A DNA stretch of 64,000 nt, from assembly GCA_017432325.1 (NCBI GenBank), contig JAFRJJ010000069.1, positions 1-64,000 on the forward strand. Reading direction: 5' to 3'. Shown here piece by piece: positions 50,218-58,620 of this stretch. Within the stretch, counting starts at the first letter, position 1; the number at the start of each line of letters is the position of its first letter. Below the pieces are notes generated by a model. It ran no database searches and had not been told where the DNA came from. It was given only the letters and a program-made list of their open reading frames with translations. This DNA is from Solobacterium sp. (GTDB lineage Bacteria > Bacillota_I > Bacilli_A > Erysipelotrichales > Erysipelotrichaceae). A program made the position numbers and the translations under genes.

Positions 50218-50863
50218 TTATCTGCCGGGTACGGAATTTACGCTGGTCCAGCAGGAGGATATGTATCATTTCAATTCCGATACGGTAACGCTCGGCCGGT
50301 TTATGAAAGCAAAACGGAAAGACAGTGTTCTGGATATCGGATGCGCGTCCGGAGCACTTTTGCTGTATGCGTCACTGCATCATCCCCGCCGGATCACCGG
50401 GATCGACCTGTTTGAGGAGGTGCTGGAACAGGCACGCCTGAATCTAGACCGCAACCATGTCCAGGCAGATCTTGTTTGTTCCAGGGTGCAGGATTACCGC
50501 CCGGCAGAGCAGTTTGATGTGATCGTCTGCAATCCCCCGTACTTTGATACGGAAAACGAAGAACTGATCAGTACGAACCCGTATCTTGCCTGTGCCAGGC
50601 ATGAAGCGAACCTGACGATGGACGAGCTGTTCGCAAATGTGCGCAGGCTGCTGAAGACCAACGGACATTTCTACCTTGTGCACAGGGCGTCCAGACTGAA
50701 TGAACTGTATCAGACTTCAACCGCATACGGTCTGCAGGCAGTTGAACTGATCCCCGTATACAAAAACAGAACATCCGGTGCATCGGGTGTTCTGCTGGAA
50801 TACTGTTTCGGCAAAAAAAGACAGCTGCGCATCGGGCAGCCTGTCTTTCTCAATGATATGTGA
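50207..50863 (+). CDS. YabB/TrmN6-type tRNA adenine methyltransferase
   Basis: A 218-residue class I S-adenosylmethionine methyltransferase. It has the SAM loop DIGCASGAL (43-51), and NPPY (109-112), the mark of N6-adenine methyltransferases. Start residues (GTEFTLVQQEDMYHFNSDTVTLGRF) match the family that modifies A37 of tRNA1-Val. It overlaps the kinase gene by 11 bases and ends exactly one base before the converging phosphatase gene. Confidence 0.85.
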   Translation: MKTDYLPGTEFTLVQQEDMYHFNSDTVTLGRFMKAKRKDSVLDIGCASGALLLYASLHHPRRITGIDLFEEVLEQARLNLDRNHVQADLVCSRVQDYRPAEQFDVIVCNPPYFDTENEELISTNPYLACARHEANLTMDELFANVRRLLKTNGHFYLVHRASRLNELYQTSTAYGLQAVELIPVYKNRTSGASGVLLEYCFGKKRQLRIGQPVFLNDM

Positions 50864-51616
50864 TCAAGGGTCCAGGAGTCTGGACTTTACTTTTAATATG
50901 TCCTGTTCGCTGACGCCGCAGTCATAGAGGTAGGGCAGGACGCCGGCATATTTGTTTTCGATGAATTCATAGCACTGCATGATCGTATCCGGTCTTGAGA
51001 ACAGGAATTCAGCGCTGTCTTCGTCGCTTGGGTCCGTCAGGTGTGACGCGTAGAAGATATTGCCTCTGCGGAGGTTGGAATAACTCTGCTCATAATTGCT
51101 CATGCAGTCTTCTTTATCCGCACCTGCCAGGTACATCAGCAGCATCGCCAGCACGCCTGTCCTGTCCTTGCCGGCATGGCAGTGGAAGAGGATGCATCCT
51201 TCCGGAGCCTGCGCGATGTAATTGAAGATGTCCCGTACGGCATCGGTCTGTTCGATCATTTCCCTGACATACAGCTTGGCAATGGACAATGTCAGCCTCT
51301 GATAGGCAAGGTTGTCCGTATCCACAGGCTGACTGCCGGCAAAGGGGATCACGCGGTAGTCGATGCCTTCCACACCCTCAAGCCTGTCGGGCGAAACGCT
51401 GATCTCGGCACGCGAGCGCAGATCGATGTCCGCGACCACCCCGTATCCTTTGAGAAACGCGATATCGTTGTCAGTCAGCCTTGAGGTATTGCTGGCACGA
51501 ATAAAACGGTGGTACTGTATGATCCTTTCATGATCGCCGGGATAACCGCCGATCTCCCTGAAATTGTTTCCGTTCTCAAGCGGAAGTCTTGTCCAGTTCA
51601 ATGTAAAGTCATACAT
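50864..51616 (-). CDS. Protein tyrosine/serine phosphatase
   Basis: A 250-residue phosphatase of the bacterial tyrosine-phosphatase superfamily with HCHAGKDRTG: nucleophile C146 and R152 (C-x5-R). The N-terminal NFREIGGYPG is typical. It could act on phosphoproteins or phosphoinositides; the substrate is unknown. The ATG at 51616 has GGTGG upstream. It is 16 bases after the metallophosphatase gene and probably co-transcribed with it. Confidence 0.88.
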   Translation of the reverse strand: MYDFTLNWTRLPLENGNNFREIGGYPGDHERIIQYHRFIRASNTSRLTDNDIAFLKGYGVVADIDLRSRAEISVSPDRLEGVEGIDYRVIPFAGSQPVDTDNLAYQRLTLSIAKLYVREMIEQTDAVRDIFNYIAQAPEGCILFHCHAGKDRTGVLAMLLMYLAGADKEDCMSNYEQSYSNLRRGNIFYASHLTDPSDEDSAEFLFSRPDTIMQCYEFIENKYAGVLPYLYDCGVSEQDILKVKSRLLDP

Positions 51617-51632
51617 AGTATCCACCGTTTAT

Positions 51633-52376
51633 TTATTCATATTCATCCGGGAACATGAACGGTTTGTGAGGATAGGAGGAAGGTACATAAAACTCCTGCA
51701 TGTCATCAAGTCTCAGACAGCCGAGGTTCCTTCCGTAAACACATCCGCAGTCGATGTGGATGATCTTATCCCTGACGCAGATCTTTCCGTCATACGGCCT
51801 GCCATAGAAGAATGTAGGGGTATGACCGACGATCATGATGCAGTCATTGAACGGGTTGTCATCGATTTCGACATAAGCCCAGATCATCTCCGTCTTATCC
51901 GCATCCTTGACACGGAAATTCTTCTTATGATCCATGAAGAATCCCGCGTGCACAAGCAGATACTGCTTTCCATTGTATTTCAGATAGTGATAATATGGCG
52001 CCTTTTTCCAGTAGTTCAGAATATCCATACACTTGGTATAGCTCAGCGCAAGGAACTGCTCGATCGTATTATCACCGGAGTTGCTTTTGCGCCAAAGGAT
52101 ATAGTCTTCACGCTGGTCGCATCTGTCATAAAGACCTTTTTTCATGATGATGAGTTCACGTGAAAACTTCTTCAGCCATTCATCATGATTGCCGATGATA
52201 CAGTGAACATTTTTCATTGATATGATCTGCAGCAGCAGTTCCATGGAATGCGTTCCGCGGTCACAGATATCACCAACGATCCAGAGGGTATCGGACGGCG
52301 AAAAACTGATCTTTTCGAGCATCTGATCGAATTCGGCTTTGCATCCATGCAGGTCACTCATTACATATGTTGCCAT
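51633..52376 (-). CDS. PPP-type metallophosphoesterase
   Basis: A 247-residue two-metal phosphatase. Motifs: SDLHG (D8, H10), GDICDRG (D36, D39), GNHDEW (62-67), LLVHAG and VGHTPT. This resembles serine/threonine phosphatases of the PrpA and diadenosine tetraphosphatase group. Together with the tyrosine phosphatase gene downstream it forms a two-phosphatase operon. Its ribosome binding site (GGGAAAAG) is weak. Confidence 0.88.
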   Translation of the reverse strand: MATYVMSDLHGCKAEFDQMLEKISFSPSDTLWIVGDICDRGTHSMELLLQIISMKNVHCIIGNHDEWLKKFSRELIIMKKGLYDRCDQREDYILWRKSNSGDNTIEQFLALSYTKCMDILNYWKKAPYYHYLKYNGKQYLLVHAGFFMDHKKNFRVKDADKTEMIWAYVEIDDNPFNDCIMIVGHTPTFFYGRPYDGKICVRDKIIHIDCGCVYGRNLGCLRLDDMQEFYVPSSYPHKPFMFPDEYE

Positions 52377-52533
52377 GATCTTTTCCCATTATTTTCTGTC
52401 CATATCATAACATTTTTTTGACAGAATATAACAATCCATGACCGGAATGAAGAGATTTTTTATAGGGATATATGATACATAAAAAAACAGGACTGCCAAG
52501 TTCTCATAAAGACAGCGGAAAAACAGAATCCGG

Positions 52534-52562
52534 TTGACTTGCGTCTTTGTTTCTGCTAGAAT
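52534..52562 (+). promoter_or_regulatory. Promoter of rplU-prp-rpmA
   Basis: TTGACT (52534-52539) and TAGAAT (52557-52562) with a 17-base spacer. The 300 bases between the metallophosphatase and rplU otherwise hold its reverse promoter region and the leader listed next. Confidence 0.8.
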
Positions 52563-52568
52563 CTCTAT

Positions 52569-52660
52569 GTTATCAGCCCTCCGTGGAGGTCTGTAACCGC
52601 TCAGAATAGGATTTTAAGCACAGAAATGTCTCCTTAATGGCGCGTCTTATGATAAATGTG
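52569..52660 (+). promoter_or_regulatory. Probable L21 leader
   Basis: A ~110-base 5' leader before rplU contains a GC-rich hairpin (CAGCCCTCC with GGAGGTCTG, 52574-52593) and a second structured part. Its place before rplU-prp-rpmA is where the Firmicute L21 leader, thought to be autoregulatory, is found. Assignment rests mainly on position. Confidence 0.5.
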
Positions 52661-52676
52661 ACAGGAGGTGCAAAGG

Positions 52677-52988
52677 ATGTACGCAATTATCGAAACAGGC
52701 GGAAAGCAGCTGAAGGTTGAAGAAGGTCAGTCCATCTTCGTTGAAAAACTGGAAGTCAATCCCGGTGATGAAGTGGTATTCGACAAGGTCAACCTGGTAG
52801 CAGGCGCTGCTACAAAGATTGGCACACCGTATGTAGACGGTGCGAAGGTAACCTGCAAAGTTGAAAAGCAGGGCAAAGAAAAGAAGATCATCATCTTCAA
52901 GTACAAGCAGAAGAAGGGTTCCACCCGTCGTAAGCAGGGTCATCGTCAGCCGTATACAAAGCTGACAGTTGTCTCCATCGAGGGATAA
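52677..52988 (+). CDS. rplU: Ribosomal protein L21
   Basis: A 103-residue 50S protein ([17 protein letters not shown], then [20 protein letters not shown]). AGGAGGTG sets the ATG at 52677. It begins the conserved rplU-prp-rpmA cluster. Confidence 0.97.
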   Translation: MYAIIETGGKQLKVEEGQSIFVEKLEVNPGDEVVFDKVNLVAGAATKIGTPYVDGAKVTCKVEKQGKEKKIIIFKYKQKKGSTRRKQGHRQPYTKLTVVSIEG

Positions 52989-52989
52989 C

Positions 52990-53301
52990 ATGATCCAGAT
53001 CAGCGTTTATACCCACGATGGAATGATCCGGGAGCTCCGGGTCAGCGGACACAGCGGATCTGCTGAAAAAGGAAAAGATCTGATCTGTGCCGGTGTAAGC
53101 GCAATTACATTCGGACTCTGCAATGCCCTGGATATCCTGACAGACGTGCAGGACATTGAAGTGAACGGAAACAGGATCGTCATCAGAACAGATGACACGT
53201 CAGAGAAGGTACAGACGATCCTTCAGGCAGGCGTGATTCAGCTGGAGACGATTCAGGAAACAGCTGAACAATTTATTCAAATGAAAAAAACGGAGGTGTA
53301 A
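52990..53301 (+). CDS. prp: Ribosomal-processing cysteine protease Prp
   Basis: A 103-residue cysteine protease that removes the N-terminal extension of L27 in Firmicutes. Catalytic H21 (GHSG) and C33 (ICAGVSAI) are both present. It starts one base after the rplU stop, and its substrate is encoded four bases downstream. Confidence 0.95.
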   Translation: MIQISVYTHDGMIRELRVSGHSGSAEKGKDLICAGVSAITFGLCNALDILTDVQDIEVNGNRIVIRTDDTSEKVQTILQAGVIQLETIQETAEQFIQMKKTEV

Positions 53302-53305
53302 TCCC

Positions 53306-53590
53306 ATGAAATTCACACTTGATATTCAGTTCTTCGCATCCAAGAAGGGTGTATCTTCCACAAAGAACGGCCGTGATTCCGCTGGCCGCAGACTCGGTGC
53401 GAAAGTTGCTGATGGTCAGTTCTGCACAGCAGGTTCCATCATCTACCGTCAGAGAGGCACACGTATCTATCCCGGAAAGAATGTTTCCAAGGGCGGAGAT
53501 GATACACTGTTCGCTCTGTGCGATGGTGTTGTTAAGTATGAGCGTCTGGGCAGAGACAAGAAACAGGTTTCTGTTTACCCTGAAGCTTAA
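53306..53590 (+). CDS. rpmA: Ribosomal protein L27 with a cleavable N-terminal extension
   Basis: A 94-residue 50S protein. The first residues [10 protein letters not shown] match the Firmicute extension that Prp cuts before ASKKG, so the mature protein should start at Ala11. The body ([25 protein letters not shown]) is standard. GGAGG precedes the ATG. Confidence 0.97.
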   Translation: MKFTLDIQFFASKKGVSSTKNGRDSAGRRLGAKVADGQFCTAGSIIYRQRGTRIYPGKNVSKGGDDTLFALCDGVVKYERLGRDKKQVSVYPEA

Positions 53591-53609
53591 GGAAAATACT
53601 GACTGACAC

Positions 53610-53638
53610 AGCTCCTGATCATGATCGGGAGCTTTTTT
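53610..53638 (+). terminator. Terminator after rpmA
   Basis: AGCTCCTGATC and GATCGGGAGCT pair and are followed by TTTTT. Confidence 0.85.
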
Positions 53639-53656
53639 CGGAAAAGGAGGACGGAT

Positions 53657-54931
53657 ATGATCGATCTGATTAAAATAAAAGTGAAAGCCGGAGACGGCGG
53701 CAAAGGCGCAGTAGCTTTCCGGCATGAAAAATACTATCCCAACGGCGGTCCGTCCGGAGGCGACGGAGGCAGAGGCGGCAATATTTACATCCAGGTGGAC
53801 ACGAATGAGACCACGCTGGTCCGTCTGCGCTTTACAAAGAATATCAAAGCCGGGAACGGAAGTCCCGGACTGACCAAAAAGATGCACGGCAAGGACGGCG
53901 AGGATGTCAACATCAAAGTACCGCTCGGTACGATGGTCCGCAATGCGGAAAACGGGGACCTGATGGCAGACCTGACAAAGCCCGGCCAGAAGGTGCTGAT
54001 CGCGCACGGCGGTAAGGGCGGTCTTGGCAATCATCACTTCGCGACAGCCCGTGACAATGCCCCGGAATACGCACAGCCCGGTGAGATCGGTGAAAGCTAT
54101 GAACTGCAGCTCGAGCTCAGGCTGCTTGCGGATGCCGGACTGATCGGTTTCCCGTCTGTCGGAAAATCGACATTCCTGTCGATCGTTACGGCAGCCCGTC
54201 CCGAGATCGCAGCTTATCCCTTCACGACTTTGGAGCCCAACATCGGCGTTGTCACACTGCCCGATGAAAGAAGCTTTGTCCTGGCAGATATGCCCGGCCT
54301 GATCGAAGGCGCGTCGGAAGGCAAGGGACTGGGACATGAATTCCTGCGTCATATCAGACGCTGCCGTGTTCTGATCCATGTCATTGACATGAGCGGCGAA
54401 GAGCGTGACCCTGTGGAGGATTACAGGATCATCAATGAAGAACTTGCAGGCTATGATCTCGAACTGGAAGCCAAACCGCAGATCGTTGTCGCAAACAAGA
54501 TGGACAGCGAGCTGGCTCCCGAATTCCTGGAACTGTTCAAACAGGCTTATCCTGACCTGAAAGTCTATGAGACGAGCACCCTGGAACATAAGGGACTGGA
54601 TGCCGTCCTGTATGCCGCAATGGACTGCATTGAAGAAGCCAGAAAGAATGCTGAAGAGAATACGGAAGAATCCGAGGAGATCGTCGTTTACCGTTATGAA
54701 CCGAAGCGTCCTGACTTTGAGATCGTGAATCTCGGCAACGGCAGATGGAAGGTCGACAGCAAAAAGGTCGACAGACTTGCCGAGCAGGTCGACTTCGACA
54801 AAGAAGATGATACATATCAGTTCGCGCTGACGCTTCAGAAGATGGGCATCGATGCCGCGCTGTATGAAGCAGGCGCCAGGGATGGTGATACGGTCATCAT
54901 CGGAACCTATATTATGGACTATACCGAATAA
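53657..54931 (+). CDS. obgE: Obg/CgtA GTPase
   Basis: A 424-residue GTPase for 50S ribosome maturation and stress control. It has the glycine-rich Obg fold (KAGDGGKGAVAF, GGPSGGDGGRGG), the G domain with P-loop GFPSVGKST (164-172), and a C-terminal OCT domain (~350-424), which marks the Gram-positive form. AAGGAGG sets the ATG at 53657. ruvA follows after 17 bases. Confidence 0.96.
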   Translation: MIDLIKIKVKAGDGGKGAVAFRHEKYYPNGGPSGGDGGRGGNIYIQVDTNETTLVRLRFTKNIKAGNGSPGLTKKMHGKDGEDVNIKVPLGTMVRNAENGDLMADLTKPGQKVLIAHGGKGGLGNHHFATARDNAPEYAQPGEIGESYELQLELRLLADAGLIGFPSVGKSTFLSIVTAARPEIAAYPFTTLEPNIGVVTLPDERSFVLADMPGLIEGASEGKGLGHEFLRHIRRCRVLIHVIDMSGEERDPVEDYRIINEELAGYDLELEAKPQIVVANKMDSELAPEFLELFKQAYPDLKVYETSTLEHKGLDAVLYAAMDCIEEARKNAEENTEESEEIVVYRYEPKRPDFEIVNLGNGRWKVDSKKVDRLAEQVDFDKEDDTYQFALTLQKMGIDAALYEAGARDGDTVIIGTYIMDYTE

Positions 54932-54948
54932 CGGACTGGAGGTCTGAA

Positions 54949-55533
54949 ATGATCGCATTTATTGAAGGCAGGGTCGCCGCATACGGTGCTGACTGGGTCG
55001 TTGTAAACAACCAGGGGATCGGCTGGAAGATCGCGTATCCGCACACGGATGAGATCTCGCTGAACCAGGAGGTCAGGATCTATACATATATGCATATCAC
55101 GGAGAATGATGTCGCGCTGTACGGATTCCGCTCCCAGGAAGAACAGGACCTGTTCATCCGCCTGATCGGAGTCAAAGGACTCGGACCCAAGACAGCTCTG
55201 AACATGCTGACAAGATCCAGCATGGACAATATTATAGCTGCTGTAGAACAGGGCAATGTCGCTGCGCTCAAGGCGCTTCCGGGTGTCGGAGCCAAGACAG
55301 CCAGCCAGATCGTTCTTGATCTGAAGGGCAAGCTTGTCCAGGTTCCCGTCAAACAGGGCACGGCTGCGCAGCCCGCTTATTCAAATGAGATCATGGATGC
55401 TGTAGAAGCTCTGAAGAGCCTGGGCTGGAAGCCTGCAGAGGCAAACAGTGCTGCAAAGGTCATGAGCGAACATCCCGGACTGACTGTCAATGAGTATCTG
55501 AGGATCGGCATGCAGTACCTTTCGAAACAGTAG
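54949..55533 (+). CDS. ruvA: Holliday junction DNA helicase subunit RuvA
   Basis: A 194-residue protein that binds Holliday junctions and recruits RuvB. The N-terminal OB fold, the two helix-hairpin-helix motifs (LIGVKGLGPKTALNML, ALPGVGAKTASQIV) and the C-terminal RuvB-binding domain are in order. GGAGG precedes the ATG. It is followed by ruvB after 15 bases. Confidence 0.96.
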   Translation: MIAFIEGRVAAYGADWVVVNNQGIGWKIAYPHTDEISLNQEVRIYTYMHITENDVALYGFRSQEEQDLFIRLIGVKGLGPKTALNMLTRSSMDNIIAAVEQGNVAALKALPGVGAKTASQIVLDLKGKLVQVPVKQGTAAQPAYSNEIMDAVEALKSLGWKPAEANSAAKVMSEHPGLTVNEYLRIGMQYLSKQ

Positions 55534-55548
55534 CTTGGAGGCTGAACT

Positions 55549-56565
55549 ATGAGTGATAAAGAACGTTTGCTGACAGGAGAACTGGCTCCCGGCGAAGATG
55601 AAGAACAGCTCCGTCCCCAGCGTCTGGATGAATATGTCGGACAGGACAAGCTGAAAGAAAACCTGAAGATCTTCATCCAGGCTGCTTTGCAGAGGGATGA
55701 AGCTCTGGACCATGTACTGCTTTACGGTCCTCCGGGACTCGGAAAGACGACGCTTTCCTATATCCTGGCCAATGAAATGCACACAAAGGTCAGAACGGTC
55801 AGCGGACCGAGCGTTGCCAAGGCGGGTGACCTGGCTGCTGTCCTTTCCGTGCTTGAGCCGGGTGATGTGCTGTTTATCGATGAGATCCACAGACTTCCCA
55901 AAGTCGTTGAAGAAGTGCTGTATCCGGCAATGGAAGATTTCGTGATCGATGTCATGATCGGAGGCGAAGGATCCGGCGCAAGAAGCGTCAGGCTGGAACT
56001 GCCGCCCTTTACCTTGGTCGGTGCAACGACGAGGGCAGGCGACCTTTCCGCACCGCTGAGGGATCGTTTCGGTATCGTATCCAAGCTGGAATACTACACG
56101 AACGAACAGCTGCAGCAGATCGTGCGCAGAACGGCACGCGTGCTCGGCGCTCAGATCGACGATGACGCAGTGGTCGAGATCGCCAGACGTTCACGCGGCA
56201 CACCGCGTATCGCAAACAGACTGCTGAGAAGGATCAGAGATTTCGCTCAGGTGCTGAATAACGGCGTTATTTCAAAAGATATTGCTGAAACATCGCTTGA
56301 CCGTCTGCAGGTAGACTCCCTGGGACTTGATGAAGTCGACCTGAGATACCTCAGAGGCGTCATTGAACGCTTCAAAGGCGGACCGGTCGGTCTGGAAGCA
56401 CTTGCGAATTCCATCAGTGAAGAAACAACGACACTGGAGGATGTTTATGAGCCTTACCTGATCCAGATCGGATTCATCAACCGGACGAGCAGGGGACGTG
56501 TCGCGACCGAAAAGGCGTACCGGCATCTGGGCATCACCCAGCATCACCAGAATTCGCTGTTCTAA
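55549..56565 (+). CDS. ruvB: Holliday junction DNA helicase subunit RuvB
   Basis: A 338-residue AAA+ motor for branch migration. Walker A GPPGLGKT (60-67), Walker [10 protein letters not shown], sensor ATTRAG, and the winged-helix end ([13 protein letters not shown]) are present. A terminator follows. Confidence 0.97.
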   Translation: MSDKERLLTGELAPGEDEEQLRPQRLDEYVGQDKLKENLKIFIQAALQRDEALDHVLLYGPPGLGKTTLSYILANEMHTKVRTVSGPSVAKAGDLAAVLSVLEPGDVLFIDEIHRLPKVVEEVLYPAMEDFVIDVMIGGEGSGARSVRLELPPFTLVGATTRAGDLSAPLRDRFGIVSKLEYYTNEQLQQIVRRTARVLGAQIDDDAVVEIARRSRGTPRIANRLLRRIRDFAQVLNNGVISKDIAETSLDRLQVDSLGLDEVDLRYLRGVIERFKGGPVGLEALANSISEETTTLEDVYEPYLIQIGFINRTSRGRVATEKAYRHLGITQHHQNSLF

Positions 56566-56570
56566 AGAGA

Positions 56571-56626
56571 AAAAAACATGCTTCCTGTACATGATTTGTT
56601 CATCATCATATCAGGAAGCATTTTTA
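56571..56626. terminator. Bidirectional terminator between ruvB and the SRAP gene
   Basis: ATGCTTCCTG (56578-56587) and CAGGAAGCAT (56612-56621) pair, with an A-run before and a T-run after. Confidence 0.8.
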
Positions 56627-56652
56627 GTATCTTTTTAGAGATCGTTTCCTGC

Positions 56653-57216
56653 TTACACAGGTCTGATCAGACGTTCATGCAGGGAATATGTGAGAGCCGT
56701 CCGGTAGTCACCGTTCCTGCACCAGAATGCGCAGTGTTCCTTATCGAACATGACAGGCTGTCTGTCATGGATCTCTGCCTGTGCCAGTACGGCATCCTCT
56801 GTCAGGATCACCATGCGCAGACCGTCATCAAATTTCTTGTACAGCGCAGCCAGGTAGACGGGTGTTTCGGAAGCGGTAAAATAGAATTTCCTGCGCGGAT
56901 CTTTCGACCATTCATAATAGCCGGAGGCACCGATCAGGCAGCGGGAGGAACCGGCAAAGAAACGGCTGTGCTGGGCAGTCTCGCTTCTTGCGTTGATGAT
57001 GAGTTTCCCATCTGTTCCCGGGTAGCCCCAGATCATCGGCGTCAGTACGCCTTTGCCGGAAGGATCTGCTGTGATCGCCAGCAATGATTCCGACGGGTGC
57101 ACTTCAAACAGGGACAGCTTTGAAAATGCCGCTTCATCCATCTGTGACCTGGCTGAAGCGATCCAGCTTTCTACTGTCTGATTCTCACCGTCAAAGTAAA
57201 GATACCGTCCGCACAT
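56653..57216 (-). CDS. SRAP-domain (YedK/HMCES-like) DNA-protein crosslink protein
   Basis: A 187-residue protein that shields abasic sites in single-stranded DNA by a covalent link through Cys2, exposed after Met removal (MCGRY). Further active residues are seen in INARSET and the late HDRQPVM. The start at 57216 is chosen because Cys2 must follow Met1, and because a -10 box puts the start of transcription exactly there; the ATG at 57222 would lie upstream of the RNA. There is no ribosome binding site, so it is probably leaderless. Confidence 0.88.
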   Translation of the reverse strand: MCGRYLYFDGENQTVESWIASARSQMDEAAFSKLSLFEVHPSESLLAITADPSGKGVLTPMIWGYPGTDGKLIINARSETAQHSRFFAGSSRCLIGASGYYEWSKDPRRKFYFTASETPVYLAALYKKFDDGLRMVILTEDAVLAQAEIHDRQPVMFDKEHCAFWCRNGDYRTALTYSLHERLIRPV

Positions 57217-57222
57217 GACCAT

Positions 57223-57231
57223 ATTGTAGCA
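57223..57231 (-). promoter_or_regulatory. Extended -10 promoter giving a leaderless SRAP transcript
   Basis: On the minus strand TGcTACAAT (-10 at plus positions 57223-57228) predicts transcription from 57216, the A of the MCGRY start codon. Confidence 0.5.
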
Positions 57232-57338
57232 GAAGTGAATGATGAACGTACGATGGATACAGTATGTTCATACAGGTTTCATTTCAATACAAAGATAGAA
57301 AAGAATTGTTTATGATGAAGATGGAGGAATCACAGTGT

Positions 57339-58049
57339 ATGAAAGAATTTGAAGGAAAGACCGTTGTCATCACAGGCGGGGCACATGGTATCGGAAAATG
57401 CATCGCTGAGCAGTTTGCCGGTGAAGGAGCCAGCGTTGAGATCATCGATATCCGGGAGGGAGACTGGTTTACCGGAGATATTTCCGATCAAGCTGTACTG
57501 GAACAGTTCGCGTCATACGTCATTGAGAAGCACGGTTCGATCGATTATCTGATCAACAACGCGCTGCCGAAGATGAAAGGGATACAGGAGTGCTCCTATG
57601 AAGATTTCATGAATGCGCTGGCTGTTGGTACAGCGGCACCGTTCTATCTTACAAAGCTGTTTCTGCCTTATTTCAATGAACATGCCGCGATCGTGAATAT
57701 TTCATCTTCCCGTGACCGGATGAGCCAGCCGCAGACGGAAAGCTATGCGGCTGCGAAGGGCGGTATCCATGCCCTCACGCATGCCCTGGCTGTATCACTC
57801 GGTCCGCGCATCCGTGTGAATTCCGTATCACCGGGTTGGATCGATACATCATACAGGGTATATGAAGGTCCGGACGCGCTGCAGCAGCCGGCAGGCAGAG
57901 TAGGGAATCCCATGGATATTGCCAACATGGTGCTGTATCTCTGTTCGGATAAAGCGGGATTCATTACTGGTGAAAATATCTGCATAGACGGCGGCATGAC
58001 AAAACTGATGATCTATCATGATGATCACGGCTGGACATATCACTGCTGA
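57339..58049 (+). CDS. Short-chain dehydrogenase/reductase
   Basis: A 236-residue NAD(P)-dependent oxidoreductase with TGGAHGIG (12-19), NNALP instead of the common NNAG, ISSSRD and YAAAK (Tyr-x3-Lys). The protein ends with a His/Trp-rich tail. Substrate unknown. The ATG at 57339 fits the family; GGAGG lies 11 bases before it. An in-frame ATG at 57321 lies close to the predicted start of transcription from TATGAT (57311-57316) and is an alternative. Confidence 0.85.
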   Translation: MKEFEGKTVVITGGAHGIGKCIAEQFAGEGASVEIIDIREGDWFTGDISDQAVLEQFASYVIEKHGSIDYLINNALPKMKGIQECSYEDFMNALAVGTAAPFYLTKLFLPYFNEHAAIVNISSSRDRMSQPQTESYAAAKGGIHALTHALAVSLGPRIRVNSVSPGWIDTSYRVYEGPDALQQPAGRVGNPMDIANMVLYLCSDKAGFITGENICIDGGMTKLMIYHDDHGWTYHC

Positions 58050-58088
58050 AAACAAAACAGATATACAGACGATTTCCTGCAGAAGAGA

Positions 58089-58118
58089 TTGAAGAAAGCG
58101 TGCATGTTGGTTTAAAAT
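58089..58118 (+). promoter_or_regulatory. Promoter giving a leaderless transcript
   Basis: TTGAAG (58089-58094) and TAAAAT (58113-58118) with an 18-base spacer predict transcription from 58125, the A of the next start codon. Confidence 0.55.
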
Positions 58119-58124
58119 ATCCGC

Positions 58125-58382
58125 ATGGATGACAACAAAGAGATCGAGATCACACGCGGTTCCAGACTGACGAAGATGAAGGTGACGTACTTCCTGTCTG
58201 TCATGGGCATCTATTTCCTGACTTTTATGGTGCTCTACGGCATATCGGCAGTACTCCTGACGATCTTTCCCGTTCATCCGTACATTACACTGGCTGTGAA
58301 CCTGCTTCTGATGGCAGCTTCCGTGTCGGTCACGAAATTCATTGTCGATATTGAGCTGAAAGATAATTGGCTTCGGCACTGA
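58125..58382 (+). CDS. Small two-helix membrane protein
   Basis: An 85-residue protein with two hydrophobic helices (about 22-46 and 50-70) and short polar ends. I do not recognise a family. The coding sequence lies between its own promoter and the valS promoter, whose -35 overlaps its end. With no ribosome binding site and a -10 placed seven bases before the ATG, it is probably leaderless. Confidence 0.65.
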   Translation: MDDNKEIEITRGSRLTKMKVTYFLSVMGIYFLTFMVLYGISAVLLTIFPVHPYITLAVNLLLMAASVSVTKFIVDIELKDNWLRH

Positions 58383-58395
58383 AAAAGAGTATAAT
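58367..58395 (+). promoter_or_regulatory. Promoter of the valS leader
   Basis: TTGGCT (58367-58372) and TATAAT (58390-58395) with a 17-base spacer. Confidence 0.8.
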
Positions 58396-58401
58396 CTTTT
58401 C

Positions 58402-58609
58402 ATAAGCGCTGAACAGGAGCAGTAATTGCCGGAAACTGTCAGAGAGCTGCCGGGTGGTGCGAGGCAGTGAGCGGAAAGCAGTGAAGTCGTCTGGGAGCTG
58501 GGTCCCCAAACCTCAGTAAGGGATCACGTACATGCACGTTACGCATTTGAGAAGCAATTAAGGTGGTACCACGCAAGACCGGCGTCCTTTGTTAAGGACG
58601 CCTTTTTTA
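58402..58609 (+). promoter_or_regulatory. T-box leader (valine) of valS
   Basis: T-box riboswitch for uncharged tRNA-Val. It shows AGAGA and GGTGCGAG in stem I, the specifier GUC in GAA-GUC-GUCU just before GGGAGC (the same place as UAC in the tyrS leader), T-box AAGGTGGTACCACG (58560-58573) and a terminator GGCGTCCTT/AAGGACGCC with T-run (58582-58608). Confidence 0.93.
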
Positions 58610-58620
58610 CAGGAGGGATT

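Noticed and set aside
53273-54958. 561-codon reverse open frame opposite rpmA and obgE
   Set aside because: It spans the rpmA terminator and two conserved forward genes. No ribosome binding site or family is seen.
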